The notes beneath the pieces were generated by a model that saw nothing but the letters and a program-made list of their open reading frames with translations, was not told the origin of the DNA and did no database searches. From the NCBI RefSeq assembly GCF_001612805.1, contig NZ_BDBD01000021.1, positions 220,105 to 284,104 of the forward strand: a stretch of 64,000 nucleotides of DNA, written 5' to 3'. Positions 25,659-34,018 of this stretch are shown piece after piece (position 1 is the stretch's first letter; the number at the start of each line of letters is the position of its first letter). This stretch comes from Nocardia coubleae NBRC 108252. GTDB taxonomy: Bacteria; Actinomycetota; Actinomycetes; Mycobacteriales; Mycobacteriaceae. The translations under genes and the position numbers were made by a program.

Positions 25659-26309
25659 TCAGAGCCGGCGCATCACCGAGACCACTTTGCCGAGGACGAC
25701 GGCGTCGTCGCCGTCGATCGTCGAATAGGCGGGGTTGCACGGTTCGAGGTGGATGTGTCCGTTGCGGCGGCGGTACACCTTCACAGTCGCCTCCTCGCCG
25801 ATCATGGCCGCCACGATGTCGCCGGAGTTCGCCTCACGCTGGCTGCGGACGACGACGAGATCGCCGTCGCAGATGGCGGCGTCGATCATGGAGTCGCCGC
25901 GCACCCGGAGGCCGAAGACCTCACCGCGTCCGACCAGTTCACGTGGCAGCGTCAAGACGTCGTCGGCATGCTGTTCGGCGGTGATCGGTGTGCCCGCCGC
26001 GATGTCACCGACAACCGGCACGCTGACGGCCGAGTCGGAGCCCGCGCCGGGTGCGCCACGCAGGAAAAGACGCACGTCGATGGGCCGGGTCATCGCCGCG
26101 CCGCGACGCAGAAAACCGTCCTCCTCCAGCGCCTTCAGATGTTTGGAGACCGTCGAGGTGGATCGCAGCCCCACCGCGTCGGCGATCTCGCGCGCACTCG
26201 GCGGATAACCGTGCGCGAGCACCGAATCCCGGATCACCGCGAGGATGTGTTGCCTACGCGGCGGCATGTTCGAGGTATCGGGAAAGTCGAACTCGTCGAA
26301 TGCGGTCAC
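25659..26309 (-). CDS. LexA-type autocleaving repressor, probable second paralog
   Basis: A 216-residue SOS-type repressor. The winged helix-turn-helix (about 15-80) has GYPPSAREIADAVGLRSTST. The S24 peptidase domain has the Ala105-Gly106 cleavage site (in DIAAGTP), the nucleophile Ser140 (GDSMID) and the base Lys177 (ATVKVYRR), so RecA-stimulated self-cleavage should work. The recognition helix reads STSTVSKHLKAL, where actinobacterial LexA normally has STSSVAHQLRAL, suggesting a different operator. The usual lexA lies near nrdR in relatives, so this is probably an additional copy. The start is placed at GTG 26309, 6 nt after a TACGAT box; GTG 26333 is the alternative. No clear TCGAAC-N4-GTTCGA box is seen upstream. 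Confidence 0.85.
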   Translation of the reverse strand: MTAFDEFDFPDTSNMPPRRQHILAVIRDSVLAHGYPPSAREIADAVGLRSTSTVSKHLKALEEDGFLRRGAAMTRPIDVRLFLRGAPGAGSDSAVSVPVVGDIAAGTPITAEQHADDVLTLPRELVGRGEVFGLRVRGDSMIDAAICDGDLVVVRSQREANSGDIVAAMIGEEATVKVYRRRNGHIHLEPCNPAYSTIDGDDAVVLGKVVSVMRRL

Positions 26310-26315
26310 GCTGGC

Positions 26316-26321
26316 ATCGTA
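26316..26321 (-). promoter_or_regulatory. -10 box TACGAT of a leaderless promoter for the LexA-type gene
   Basis: TACGAT is 6 nt before GTG 26309. It lies between that start and the end of the GNAT gene upstream. Confidence 0.5.
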
Positions 26322-26342
26322 GAGCCCGGCCACCGCACCCTT

Positions 26343-26831
26343 TCAGGCCAGGTTCTTGGCGAAGCAGTTCGACAGCGGCAGCTCGTGATACGGCGCGAAC
26401 AGCGGGATCCGGTGATATCCACTGCGTTCGTAGAACCGCACCGCATCGGGTTGCAGGTGCCCGGTCTGCAGGATGAGCCGCGGTTGCCCCGCCTCCCGCG
26501 CCGCCGCTTCGACGGCCGCGAGCAGAGCCGTCGCTGTGCCCGTGCCACGAAAGGCCGGCCGGACGAACATCCGCTTGAGCTCCAGCTCCCCGGCGTTCCA
26601 GCGCACCGCGGCATGGCCTGCGGGTGTCCGGCCCGCGTAGGCCACGAAGGTCTTGTGGACGGTGCGCGGATCGACGACTGTCGGTGGCGGCCCGACGAAT
26701 TCGATATACGCGTAGCGCGGGCCGACCTCTGCCGACATCTCCGCGCGCAGCACGTCCGCGTCCGGATGCTCCCAGTCGACGGTCAGCACTTCGACGGCGG
26801 GTGGGGTCGGTCGCGTGGTGGAGGCGGTCAT
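26343..26831 (-). CDS. GNAT family N-acetyltransferase
   Basis: A 162-residue acetyl-CoA-dependent acyltransferase. The fold is recognisable from AGHAAVRWNAGELELKRMFV, where the beta-4 strand leads to the CoA-binding loop RGTGTATALLAAVEAAA, and from PDAVRFYERSGYHRIP. The substrate is unknown. The start at ATG 26831 is placed by a TACGGT box 7 nt upstream; GGAG is also present but very close to the ATG. The gene is co-oriented with the LexA-type gene, 33 nt from its start. It is unrelated in length to Eis (about 400 residues), which occupies this position in M. tuberculosis. Confidence 0.85.
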   Translation of the reverse strand: MTASTTRPTPPAVEVLTVDWEHPDADVLRAEMSAEVGPRYAYIEFVGPPPTVVDPRTVHKTFVAYAGRTPAGHAAVRWNAGELELKRMFVRPAFRGTGTATALLAAVEAAAREAGQPRLILQTGHLQPDAVRFYERSGYHRIPLFAPYHELPLSNCFAKNLA

Positions 26832-26838
26832 GTTCTCC

Positions 26839-26844
26839 ACCGTA
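26839..26844 (-). promoter_or_regulatory. -10 box TACGGT upstream of the GNAT gene
   Basis: TACGGT is 7 nt before the ATG at 26831, consistent with a leaderless transcript that begins at the GNAT start. Confidence 0.45.
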
Positions 26845-26894
26845 AGCAGGGGACTTATCCGGGCGCGCCGGTTGTCCTCACCGAGATTCTCGGC

Positions 26895-27737
26895 CTAGGT
26901 GCATCCGCCGGGCAGCACCGCGACGCCGAGGGCGCCCACACCGAGGTGAACACCGAGCGTGGGGCCGAATTCCGCGATGTGGAGTTCGGTGAGGGTGGGA
27001 TTCTGTTCGCGCAGTTGGGTGGCCAGGGACTCGGCGGCCTCGGCGGCACCCAGGTGCTGGATACCGAGGGCTACGCCGTCGGTGCCCGCGGCGGACGTCG
27101 CGGCGGCGACGAGCTTGGTCACGGCGCGCGACCGTGTGCGCACTTTTTCCCGCAGCTCCAGTTTGCCCTCGACCAACTGCAGCAGCGGTTTGGTGACGAG
27201 CTCGCTACCGAAGAAGGCAGCCGCGCTGCTGAGCCTGCCGCCCTTACGCAACTGTTCGGTGCGGTTCACCAGAATGAAGGTGCGGGCACGGGTGGCGGCG
27301 GCGACCGCACACTCGTAGACCGCGTCGAGGGTGTCACCGGCCCGGGCGCGGCGGGCGGCGCCGAGGACGGGCAATCCCGTGGCCAAGCCCGCGCCGAGCG
27401 AATCCACCAGGCGCACACGGCCGTCGGCGCCCATCTCGCTCACCGCCTGTCGCCCGGCCTCCCAGGTCGCCGACAACATCCGCGACAGGTGCACGGCGAC
27501 CACTCCGTCGCCGCCGCTGTGCTCCATGGCGCGTTCGTAGGCCTCGCGCAACTCACCCGGCGAGGCCGCCGACGTGGTGACCGAGTCGGCGCTGTAGTCG
27601 ATCTCGACCGGCTCGACGCCCTCGCGCAGCTGCCGGTCACCGACCAGCACGTGCAGGGGCACCACTTCGATACCGAGCTCGGCGACGAGGTCGGCGGGCA
27701 ACCCGGCCGCCGAATCGGTGACCACCACAACGGCCAC
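26895..27737 (-). CDS. DegV family fatty-acid-binding protein
   Basis: A 280-residue cytosolic protein with the DegV start VVVVTDSAAGLPADL, the TTSAASPGELREAY loop (where a Ser/Thr contacts the fatty acid carboxylate) and RVRLVDSLGAGLATG. DegV proteins bind long-chain fatty acids and can supply fatty acid kinase systems. It is the last gene of the nadD-rsfS-gpgP-octT-degV run, 3 nt after octT. The sequence AGGAGG, inside the octT end, is about 10 nt before its GTG. This order matches Rv2421c-Rv2417c of M. tuberculosis. Confidence 0.9.
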   Translation of the reverse strand: MAVVVVTDSAAGLPADLVAELGIEVVPLHVLVGDRQLREGVEPVEIDYSADSVTTSAASPGELREAYERAMEHSGGDGVVAVHLSRMLSATWEAGRQAVSEMGADGRVRLVDSLGAGLATGLPVLGAARRARAGDTLDAVYECAVAAATRARTFILVNRTEQLRKGGRLSSAAAFFGSELVTKPLLQLVEGKLELREKVRTRSRAVTKLVAAATSAAGTDGVALGIQHLGAAEAAESLATQLREQNPTLTELHIAEFGPTLGVHLGVGALGVAVLPGGCT

Positions 27738-27740
27738 GGA

Positions 27741-29246
27741 CTACCGGACCTCCTGCAGCGCCTTGGTCATGGCGGTGGCGACCGCCTGATGCCCGGCCCA
27801 GCCCCAGTGGATACCGTCGGGGTTGGCCGATCCCGATTCGATGTCGTCGCGCACGGCTTCGCCGAGGTCGACCAGCGGCACCGAGGTACGCGCCGACCAC
27901 GCCCGCAACGCCTTCACCGCGCGCGGCCGACCACGGTGCACGCGACCGTAGGCATCGCAGCGATGCACCGACGGCAACACCGCGACCACCGGCAGCTCCG
28001 GACGCAACTGGGTCAGCGCCTCACGCGACTGCTCCAGATAGTCCACGCTCACCCTCGGTGGAAGAGCAACGGGGCGACCGAGTTTCGACAGCTTCGGCTG
28101 CAGCCAGTTGTAGGTGGCCCGCACCCCGCGACGCAGCCGGGGCGGACGGATGTAGCGGATCGTCTCCCGCAGGGCGGTGGGCAGCGGCGAAGGCAGGGTG
28201 TCCATGCCGCCGACGGCGAATACGACAGCCCCCGCTCGCGGCACCGCGGCCCACACCCGGGGATCACCGATCAGTGCCCAGTAGGCGTCACGACAGGTCC
28301 ACCCGATCCGGGCGACCAGCTCGACATCCCAATCCAGTTCGGCCGCCACGAGATTCGGCCAGATCCTCGGATCATCGGCAGGCAACCCGCCCTTGGGCCC
28401 GAAGTAGGCGAGCGAATCGGCGATCACCAACAGCACCGGCCGAGGCGACGCCTGCTCCACCACCTCGGTCGAGGCCTCCTGCCGAACCGCGGGCGCCTCG
28501 GCATCGATGGTGCTGATCGACTGATCCTGTGGTGCAGCAGGTTCCGCGAGAACACTCGGCGCCACACTCACACCATCGGTCGGTTGGACCGGGGAAGGCG
28601 CGAGCAAAGACTGCGCAGTGGGCTCCCCTTCTGCCGTGGACCCGGATTCCGTCGTCTCAGCTCCGAGCCGCGCTCCAGCGGCCGCATCAGCGTGCACCGA
28701 AACCGATTCCGCGTGAGCGATACCGGAAGCGTCGTCCTGCGCAGGAGCAGTTTCGATCGGAGCGACAACCGAAGCCTCCGCCTGCGGCTGAGCCGTTTCT
28801 GTCTGCGCGGTGCCAGTATCAGCCTGAGCTGCAGGGGAATCCGAGCCGTTTGTCAGTACGTCGGCGCTCTCGGACGAACCGGCGCCGACCTTCCCGACAT
28901 CGTCGACAACATTCGCCGCTACGGAACCCTCGTCGTCGGGCGACTCCTCACCGGAATCCTGTGCACTCGAACCGGACTCGCCCTCGGACGACGAATCGGC
29001 CTCGGTTTCCGCGACCGGGGAAGGCGGCGGCCCGAACAGCGCGTCGGGCAGCGACCGCGTGCTGCGCGCGGTGACCTGCTTGAAGAGTTCGTCGGGTACC
29101 GAACGGATCGGCTCCTCACGCTCGGGGCGTGCGGGCCGCGCCGGTGGCGGGCCGAACAGCGCGTCCGGCAATTGCCGTCCGGGCTTGGCCGTCACCTGCT
29201 GGAACAATTCGTCCGGTACCGATCGGACGGGCTCTTCAGAGGACAT
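27741..29246 (-). CDS. octT: Diglucosylglycerate octanoyltransferase-like SGNH protein with a long N-terminal extension
   Basis: A 501-residue protein. The C-terminal 240 residues match the SGNH-fold octanoyltransferase OctT (Rv2418c), which acylates diglucosylglycerate on the way to methylglucose lipopolysaccharides: nucleophile Ser in VIADSLAYFG, then VARIGWTCRDAYWALIGD, VFAVGGMDTL and the Asp/His pair in NPDGIHWGWAGH. The first 260 residues are extra: two 30-residue repeats, each with RSVPDELF and LPDALFGPPP, and then an acidic Ser/Thr/Ala/Glu-rich linker. M. tuberculosis OctT is only about 250 residues. The start overlaps gpgP by 11 nt. The enzymatic call rests on the C-terminal part and gene order. 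Confidence 0.85.
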   Translation of the reverse strand: MSSEEPVRSVPDELFQQVTAKPGRQLPDALFGPPPARPARPEREEPIRSVPDELFKQVTARSTRSLPDALFGPPPSPVAETEADSSSEGESGSSAQDSGEESPDDEGSVAANVVDDVGKVGAGSSESADVLTNGSDSPAAQADTGTAQTETAQPQAEASVVAPIETAPAQDDASGIAHAESVSVHADAAAGARLGAETTESGSTAEGEPTAQSLLAPSPVQPTDGVSVAPSVLAEPAAPQDQSISTIDAEAPAVRQEASTEVVEQASPRPVLLVIADSLAYFGPKGGLPADDPRIWPNLVAAELDWDVELVARIGWTCRDAYWALIGDPRVWAAVPRAGAVVFAVGGMDTLPSPLPTALRETIRYIRPPRLRRGVRATYNWLQPKLSKLGRPVALPPRVSVDYLEQSREALTQLRPELPVVAVLPSVHRCDAYGRVHRGRPRAVKALRAWSARTSVPLVDLGEAVRDDIESGSANPDGIHWGWAGHQAVATAMTKALQEVR

Positions 29247-29895
29247 CGGGAGCTACCTTCGCCGCTGCGTTCCAAACATCGAGGCGCCAGCCGGGTCGGT
29301 CGACATCCGGGCCGTGACTGGACAGCTGCACCCAGCTCGTATTGGCCAGCCCACCGAGGGCAGGCCAGTTCTCCGGTGGCAGATCCAGCAACGCGGCCGT
29401 CAGGGCAGCGATCAGCCCGCCGTGCGCAACCAGGATGATAGTCCGACCGGGCCAATCCTGCCGCTCGTTGTACAGTTCGCGCACCACGGGCAGCGACCGG
29501 GCGCCGACCTCGAGTTTGCTCTCGCCACCGGGCGGGCGGTAGGTGGCGTCGAGCCGCCACTGCACCCGGGCCCCGGGGTAGTCGGCGTCCACCTCGAGGT
29601 GGGTCAGGCCTTCCCAGTCGCCCAGGTTGGTCTCGCGCAAGCGGGTATCGGTGATCACCGGCAGATCGCTGAGGTCACCGAGGGCCTGGGCGGTTTCCTT
29701 GGCACGACGCAGATCGGAGGCGTGGATGGCGATGGCGTTGCGTGAAACCAGTTCTCGGGCAGCCTCTTTGGCCTGCTGACGACCGAGCTCGGTGAGATCG
29801 GTGTCGATCTGGCCCTGCATCCGGTCGGCGGCGTTCCATTCGGTCTGCCCGTGCCGCAGCAGGATCAGCGTGCGCACATGGGCGTACTTGCTCAC
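29236..29895 (-). CDS. gpgP: Glucosyl-3-phosphoglycerate phosphatase
   Basis: A 219-residue histidine phosphatase that removes the phosphate from glucosyl-3-phosphoglycerate, the second step of methylglucose lipopolysaccharide synthesis. The phosphohistidine motif is LLRHGQTEWN near the N-terminus, with conserved SDLRRAKETA, LGDWEGLTH and the second active-site His in LVAHGGL. It overlaps rsfS by 4 nt and octT by 11 nt, consistent with the same pathway and with Rv2419c. The general histidine phosphatase (phosphoglycerate mutase-like) family is certain; substrate is inferred from context. Confidence 0.88.
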   Translation of the reverse strand: MSKYAHVRTLILLRHGQTEWNAADRMQGQIDTDLTELGRQQAKEAARELVSRNAIAIHASDLRRAKETAQALGDLSDLPVITDTRLRETNLGDWEGLTHLEVDADYPGARVQWRLDATYRPPGGESKLEVGARSLPVVRELYNERQDWPGRTIILVAHGGLIAALTAALLDLPPENWPALGGLANTSWVQLSSHGPDVDRPGWRLDVWNAAAKVAPDVL

Positions 29896-30308
29896 TCGCT
29901 GTCTGCCTCTGCCTGCGCGTCGTCGTCGGCGGCCGGGGCCTTGGGTGCGGCGATGCCGTCGACGGGGACCGTCGGGCAGTCACGCCACAGGCGTTCGAGG
30001 GCGTAGAAGTTGCGCTCGTCGTTGTGCTGGATGTGCACGACCACGTCGACGTAGTCGAGCAGCGCCCAGCGTCCCTCGCGGGTGCCTTCGCGACGAACCG
30101 GCTTGTGCCCGGCCTCGCGCAGCTTCTCCTCGACGTTGTCGACGATCGCGTTGACCTGACGCTCGTTGGGCGCAGACGCGATCACGAAGCAGTCGGTGAT
30201 CACCAGCTGTTCGGAGACGTCGAGGACAACGACATCGGTGGCGAGCTTGTCGTCGGCCGCGAGTGCGGCGACTCTGGCCATCTCGACCGCTTCGGCGGTG
30301 GCGCTCAT
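29892..30308 (-). CDS. rsfS: Ribosomal silencing factor RsfS
   Basis: A 138-residue protein that binds ribosomal protein uL14 and blocks subunit joining when nutrients are scarce. Family segments are VVVLDVSEQLVITDCFVIAS, ERQVNAIVDNVEEKL and GRWALLDYVDVVVHI. It overlaps nadD by ATGA and gpgP by GTGA, so it is translated with both. The nadD-rsfS pair is one of the most conserved bacterial gene neighbours. Confidence 0.95.
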   Translation of the reverse strand: MSATAEAVEMARVAALAADDKLATDVVVLDVSEQLVITDCFVIASAPNERQVNAIVDNVEEKLREAGHKPVRREGTREGRWALLDYVDVVVHIQHNDERNFYALERLWRDCPTVPVDGIAAPKAPAADDDAQAEADSE

Positions 30309-30949
30309 GCCTTACCTTCCGTTCCTGCGGGCACATAGAGGTGCCGCTTCGATATGTACTGCACCACGCCATCGGGGACGAGGTACCAGACCGGCCGACC
30401 CTGCGCGGCGCGGCGACGGCATTCGCTCGACGAGATGGCCAGCGCGGGGATCTCGATCATCGTCACGGCATCGGCGGGAAGGTCCCGCAGATGTTCCTCG
30501 AGATGGTCGGTGTTCAGCTCGTACCCCGGACGGCTCACCCCGACGAACTTCGCCAGTTCGAACAGTTCGGCCCAATCCTGCCATGTCAGGATGTTGGCCA
30601 GCGCGTCCGCACCGGTGATGAAGTACAGCTCGGCGTCGGGATGGGCGCTCTGCATCTCGCGCAGGGTGTCGACGGTGTAGGTGACCTTGTTGCGTTCGAT
30701 GTCGGCCCGGCTCACCGAGAACCTCGGGTTGGACGCGGTGGCGATCACGGTCATCAGGTAGCGGTCCTCGGCGGGACTGACCTGTTTGCCCGCCTTCTGC
30801 CAGGGCTGACCGGTCGGGACGAAGATCACCTCGTCCAGGTCGAACAGGTGCGCGACCTCGCTGGCGGCGACGAGGTGACCGTGGTGAACGGGATCGAACG
30901 TGCCACCCATCACGCCGAGCTTGCGGCGCGGCCGGGCTGTCTCGTGCAT
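30305..30949 (-). CDS. nadD: Nicotinate-nucleotide adenylyltransferase
   Basis: A 214-residue enzyme joining nicotinate mononucleotide and ATP to form deamido-NAD. The nucleotidyltransferase motif is GGTFDPVHHGHL, with TGADALANILTW in the middle and ISSSECRRR near the end, the second ATP-binding site. The ATG at 30949 gives family length; a longer frame upstream overlaps the TPR-like gene end. It is the first gene of the nadD-rsfS-gpgP-octT-degV run. Confidence 0.94.
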   Translation of the reverse strand: MHETARPRRKLGVMGGTFDPVHHGHLVAASEVAHLFDLDEVIFVPTGQPWQKAGKQVSPAEDRYLMTVIATASNPRFSVSRADIERNKVTYTVDTLREMQSAHPDAELYFITGADALANILTWQDWAELFELAKFVGVSRPGYELNTDHLEEHLRDLPADAVTMIEIPALAISSSECRRRAAQGRPVWYLVPDGVVQYISKRHLYVPAGTEGKA

Positions 30950-30960
30950 GAGGTCCGAGC

Positions 30961-32127
30961 TTAATAGGACCGCCACCATTCGTACGGATCGGAGGGCTCC
31001 GGGAACAGTGGCCGATCGGCTCGCCGTGGTCGCGGGCCCGCTTCGGCCGGCCGGTGCTCGGCCGTGCCCGAGGACTGGGCGCACATCTGGGCGAACTGAC
31101 TGCGGGTGCGACGCAGCTCCTCGACGTGGTGGGCGGCCGGGTCGGCGGCGACGAGGCGGTTCAGTTCGGTGAGCAGCACGTCCAGGGTCACCCACCACGG
31201 GCCCCGCGGCGTCCCGCCGGGGCCGCGTAGTTGCAGCCAGGCCGCCGCGCGCAGGCAGCGCGCGCGGGGCACGATCTTGTCCTGTTCACCCCAGAGGCCG
31301 GCCGCGCGCAGGTAACCGCCGAGCGCCTCCGATTCCTGCCCGCAACATTCCCTTGCCACCGCCGCCGACCACAGCAGATCGGCGTGCCGGTGCCGCTCGG
31401 TGGGCGAGGCGGCGATCAGCCGGGCGGCCTCGGTGAACTGCCAGGCTGCCTCACGGTATCGGCCGAGGTGGTTGAGCGATTCGGCGAAGACCGCACGGAC
31501 TCGCGCGAGCTCGCCGGGTGGGTAGCCGACTGATGCCCCGCCGAGCAGCGCCTGGTCGAACGCCCGCACCGCCTCGGTATGCGATCGCGCCCGATGCCAC
31601 GAGCGGCCCGCGACGATCCACAGATGTGTCGAGTCGGCCGGTGAGATCGGCGCCCAGTCGGCGGCGGCCGCGGCAGCCGCGCGGGCGACATCGCGAGCGC
31701 GACCGGGTTGGGCGGCGACAGCGGTGACCAGCCGTGTCCGTAGCTCCGCCCGCTCCCGTACCCCGAGCTCCGCCGCGCCGACGACCAGGGCGCGCCGCAA
31801 CTGCGCCTCCGCCGCGTCGGGTGCATCGATGAGGCGCGCCGCGGCGATCGTCGCTAGCTTTCGCGCGGCGCGGGCCAGCGAACCGGGCTCGAGAAGGCGG
31901 GCCGCCTCGGCGGCAGCCGAACCGGAGGCATTCACCTGACCGGCGGGGGCACCGACCCGGAGCTCGGCATCGTGGCCGGCGCCCTCGTCGATCGCCCCTC
32001 CGACCCGCGCGGCGTGGACGGCAGGCCCGACGAGTGCGGCATGGGCGGCGGGTTCGGCTGGGGCGGCGAATTCGGCTCGAGCGTCATCGTTCTCGGCGGC
32101 GAACCGGTCGCTCACCGGGCGAACCAC
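30961..32127 (-). CDS. Ala-rich tetratricopeptide-like protein, unknown function
   Basis: A 388-residue protein dominated by Ala-rich helices. Helix pairs typical of TPR-like solenoids are visible: GRSWHRARSHTEAVRAFDQA, ESLNHLGRYREAAWQFTEAA and CCGQESEALGGYLRAAGLW. The N-terminal 60 residues are low-complexity (FAAPAEPAAHAAL) and the end is DPYEWWRSY. No enzymatic motif. The start is uncertain: GTG 32127 has no ribosome site, and GTG 32115 is equally possible. It ends 11 nt before the nadD start and may be cotranscribed with it. Confidence 0.65.
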   Translation of the reverse strand: MVRPVSDRFAAENDDARAEFAAPAEPAAHAALVGPAVHAARVGGAIDEGAGHDAELRVGAPAGQVNASGSAAAEAARLLEPGSLARAARKLATIAAARLIDAPDAAEAQLRRALVVGAAELGVRERAELRTRLVTAVAAQPGRARDVARAAAAAAADWAPISPADSTHLWIVAGRSWHRARSHTEAVRAFDQALLGGASVGYPPGELARVRAVFAESLNHLGRYREAAWQFTEAARLIAASPTERHRHADLLWSAAVARECCGQESEALGGYLRAAGLWGEQDKIVPRARCLRAAAWLQLRGPGGTPRGPWWVTLDVLLTELNRLVAADPAAHHVEELRRTRSQFAQMCAQSSGTAEHRPAEAGPRPRRADRPLFPEPSDPYEWWRSY

Positions 32128-32276
32128 ATCCGCACGACACAGACGCGGGCGGCGAGTCCGATCTCGCGGTCCGATCCCCGGTGTTCAGTTCGCCCGTCGT
32201 CGCGCGACGCCCCTGCCAGCATGGCGGTGATCTTGGTGGTTCGCCCCTACAAGTGGCTTAACGTCCGCTCAACGTT

Positions 32277-32612
32277 TCAGCGCTGCGGCCGTTTGGACTT
32301 CGGGAGTTTGGCGACGATCGCGTCGTAGGACGCGTCGATGAGTTCGCGTAGTTCGTCGTCGGGAACGGCGCCGCCGACGCGAATGCTGTTCCAGCCGTAG
32401 CGGCCGATGTAGGCCGAGGCGGTGACATCGTCGGGGTAGATGGTGACCAGTTCGTCGGCTTCGGCGCGGTCTCGCCCGCATTTGAGACCGATCGAGGTGC
32501 CCGCGCCGAGGAACGCGAACACCTTGTCGCCCACCTTGGCCACGGTGTCGCCCTCCCACGGTTCGTCTTCCCACGCACCGGGTTTGGCCAGGCAGTACGC
32601 CAATACATCCAT
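32277..32612 (-). CDS. MmcQ/YjbR family DNA-binding-like protein
   Basis: A 111-residue protein of the MmcQ/YjbR family, with a CyaY-like fold proposed to bind DNA. Recognisable parts are the start MDVLAYCLAKPGAWEDEPW, then KVGDKVFAFLG and SAYIGRYGWNSIRVGG. The role in the cell is unknown. It is 11 nt downstream of the VWA gene and last in the proA-moxR-VWA run. The start at ATG 32612 matches the family N-terminus. Confidence 0.85.
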   Translation of the reverse strand: MDVLAYCLAKPGAWEDEPWEGDTVAKVGDKVFAFLGAGTSIGLKCGRDRAEADELVTIYPDDVTASAYIGRYGWNSIRVGGAVPDDELRELIDASYDAIVAKLPKSKRPQR

Positions 32613-32623
32613 CTCGCGGCTCC

Positions 32624-34015
32624 TCAGACGGGCAGCAGTTTCGACACGACGTCGGTGAGCTGTCGGGCCGACCGGCATTCGTGCATCTCGATCACCGCAC
32701 CGTAGTCGGGTGCGGCCGAATCGCCGGTGCCCCAGAGATTGTGCGGCTCCGGGTTGAGCCAGTGCGCGTGTTTGGCGGTTTCGACCAGACCGCGCAATGT
32801 ATCGACCTGCGGGTTGCGGTAATTGGTCCGGCCGTCGCCGAGGACAAGCAGCGAGGTGCGGCTGGTGACGGCGTCACCGAAGTTGTGGGCGAAACTGGTG
32901 AAGGCCTGACCGTAGTCGGAGTGACCGTCGGAATCGATGACGGTGGACTCGGTGAAGATTCTGGTGAGCACGTCGTCGAGACCGGTCTGCGGGCCGAAGT
33001 AGTCGGTGACCTCGTCGGTGCGGTCGACGAACGCGAAGATCCGCACCCGGGAGAACTGTTCGCGCAGGGCGCTCACCAGCAGGAGGGTGAAGCCGCTGAA
33101 GCCGGCCACCGAGCCCGAGATGTCGCACAGCAGAACCAGATCAGGGCGCCCGGGGCGCGGTTTGCGCTGCACCAGGTCGATCGGCACGCCGCCGGTTGAC
33201 ATCGATGCCCGCAGGGTTTTGCGCAGGTCGATCTCGCCGCGACGGGAACGCTTGCGCCGCACCGCCAGACGCGAGGCGAGAATCCGCGCCAGCCGATGGG
33301 TTCCCCGGCGCAGATCGGCGAGTTCACGTTCGGAGGCGCGCAGGAAGTCGGCGTCCTCCGCTTGCCGGGCGACCCCGTAGGTGGCGACCCGTTCCCGCCC
33401 GATCTGCTCGGCGACGCGGCGGTTCGTCTCCTCCTCCACGGTGGCGCGGAACCCGGCGATGCGCATCCGCAGCAGGCGTTGCGCGATCTCGGCGTCGCGT
33501 TCGCTCGCGTCGGGCGGGAGGGCGAGACCGGCCAGCGCACGCGCCAGCAAGGTCTGCGGCGCAAGGTCTTTGAGCGCCTGGTAGGCGGAGAACGACGGCC
33601 CACGCGCCGATTGGTACCGCCCGAGCTGCTCCACCACCTGGGCGGCGAGCAGCTCTAGCTGGTTGCCGCTGTCTGGGGTGGCGAGCAATTCGGCGAGCTG
33701 TTCGCGCAGGGCGGGCAGGTCGACGCGTCCGTCGGGTGTGCGCGGCAGTTCGGGCGCCTCGGCACTGCGCTGCCCGACGGCGACCGGGAACCACAGGTCG
33801 AAGAGGCTGTCGAAGGTGGCGCGGTGGGTGGGCCGACGCAGCAGAGCGCAGGCCAGGCCCTCCCGCACCGCTTCCCGGTCGAGCAGGTCGAGCACGGTGA
33901 GTACCTGGCCGGCGTCGACGGTTTCCGACGGACCGACCGGCACGCCACGCGAGCGCAACGCCGCGACGAAACCCGCGACGTGACCACTGATGCCGTGGGG
34001 CGCGGGCGCGGTCAT
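32624..34015 (-). CDS. CoxE-like VWA domain protein (Rv2425c-type)
   Basis: A 463-residue protein with a C-terminal von Willebrand A domain of the CoxE type. The metal-ion site is DISGSVAGFSGF, with a later Thr and Asp. The first half is helical and Arg-rich (RRKRSRRGEIDLRKTLRASM marks the junction). Such proteins work with a MoxR ATPase in assembling or activating cofactor-containing enzymes or complexes; the MoxR gene is directly upstream, 3 nt away. The client is not identified here. Confidence 0.88.
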   Translation of the reverse strand: MTAPAPHGISGHVAGFVAALRSRGVPVGPSETVDAGQVLTVLDLLDREAVREGLACALLRRPTHRATFDSLFDLWFPVAVGQRSAEAPELPRTPDGRVDLPALREQLAELLATPDSGNQLELLAAQVVEQLGRYQSARGPSFSAYQALKDLAPQTLLARALAGLALPPDASERDAEIAQRLLRMRIAGFRATVEEETNRRVAEQIGRERVATYGVARQAEDADFLRASERELADLRRGTHRLARILASRLAVRRKRSRRGEIDLRKTLRASMSTGGVPIDLVQRKPRPGRPDLVLLCDISGSVAGFSGFTLLLVSALREQFSRVRIFAFVDRTDEVTDYFGPQTGLDDVLTRIFTESTVIDSDGHSDYGQAFTSFAHNFGDAVTSRTSLLVLGDGRTNYRNPQVDTLRGLVETAKHAHWLNPEPHNLWGTGDSAAPDYGAVIEMHECRSARQLTDVVSKLLPV

Positions 34016-34018
34016 GCC

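Noticed and set aside
26322..26360. SOS box upstream of the LexA-type gene
   Set aside because: GTTCGA occurs near 26367 but without a matching TCGAAC four bases away.
24444..29438. A plus-strand open frame of more than 1600 codons
   Set aside because: It runs antisense to comEA, lexA, GNAT, degV and octT, all of which have clear family motifs on their own strands.
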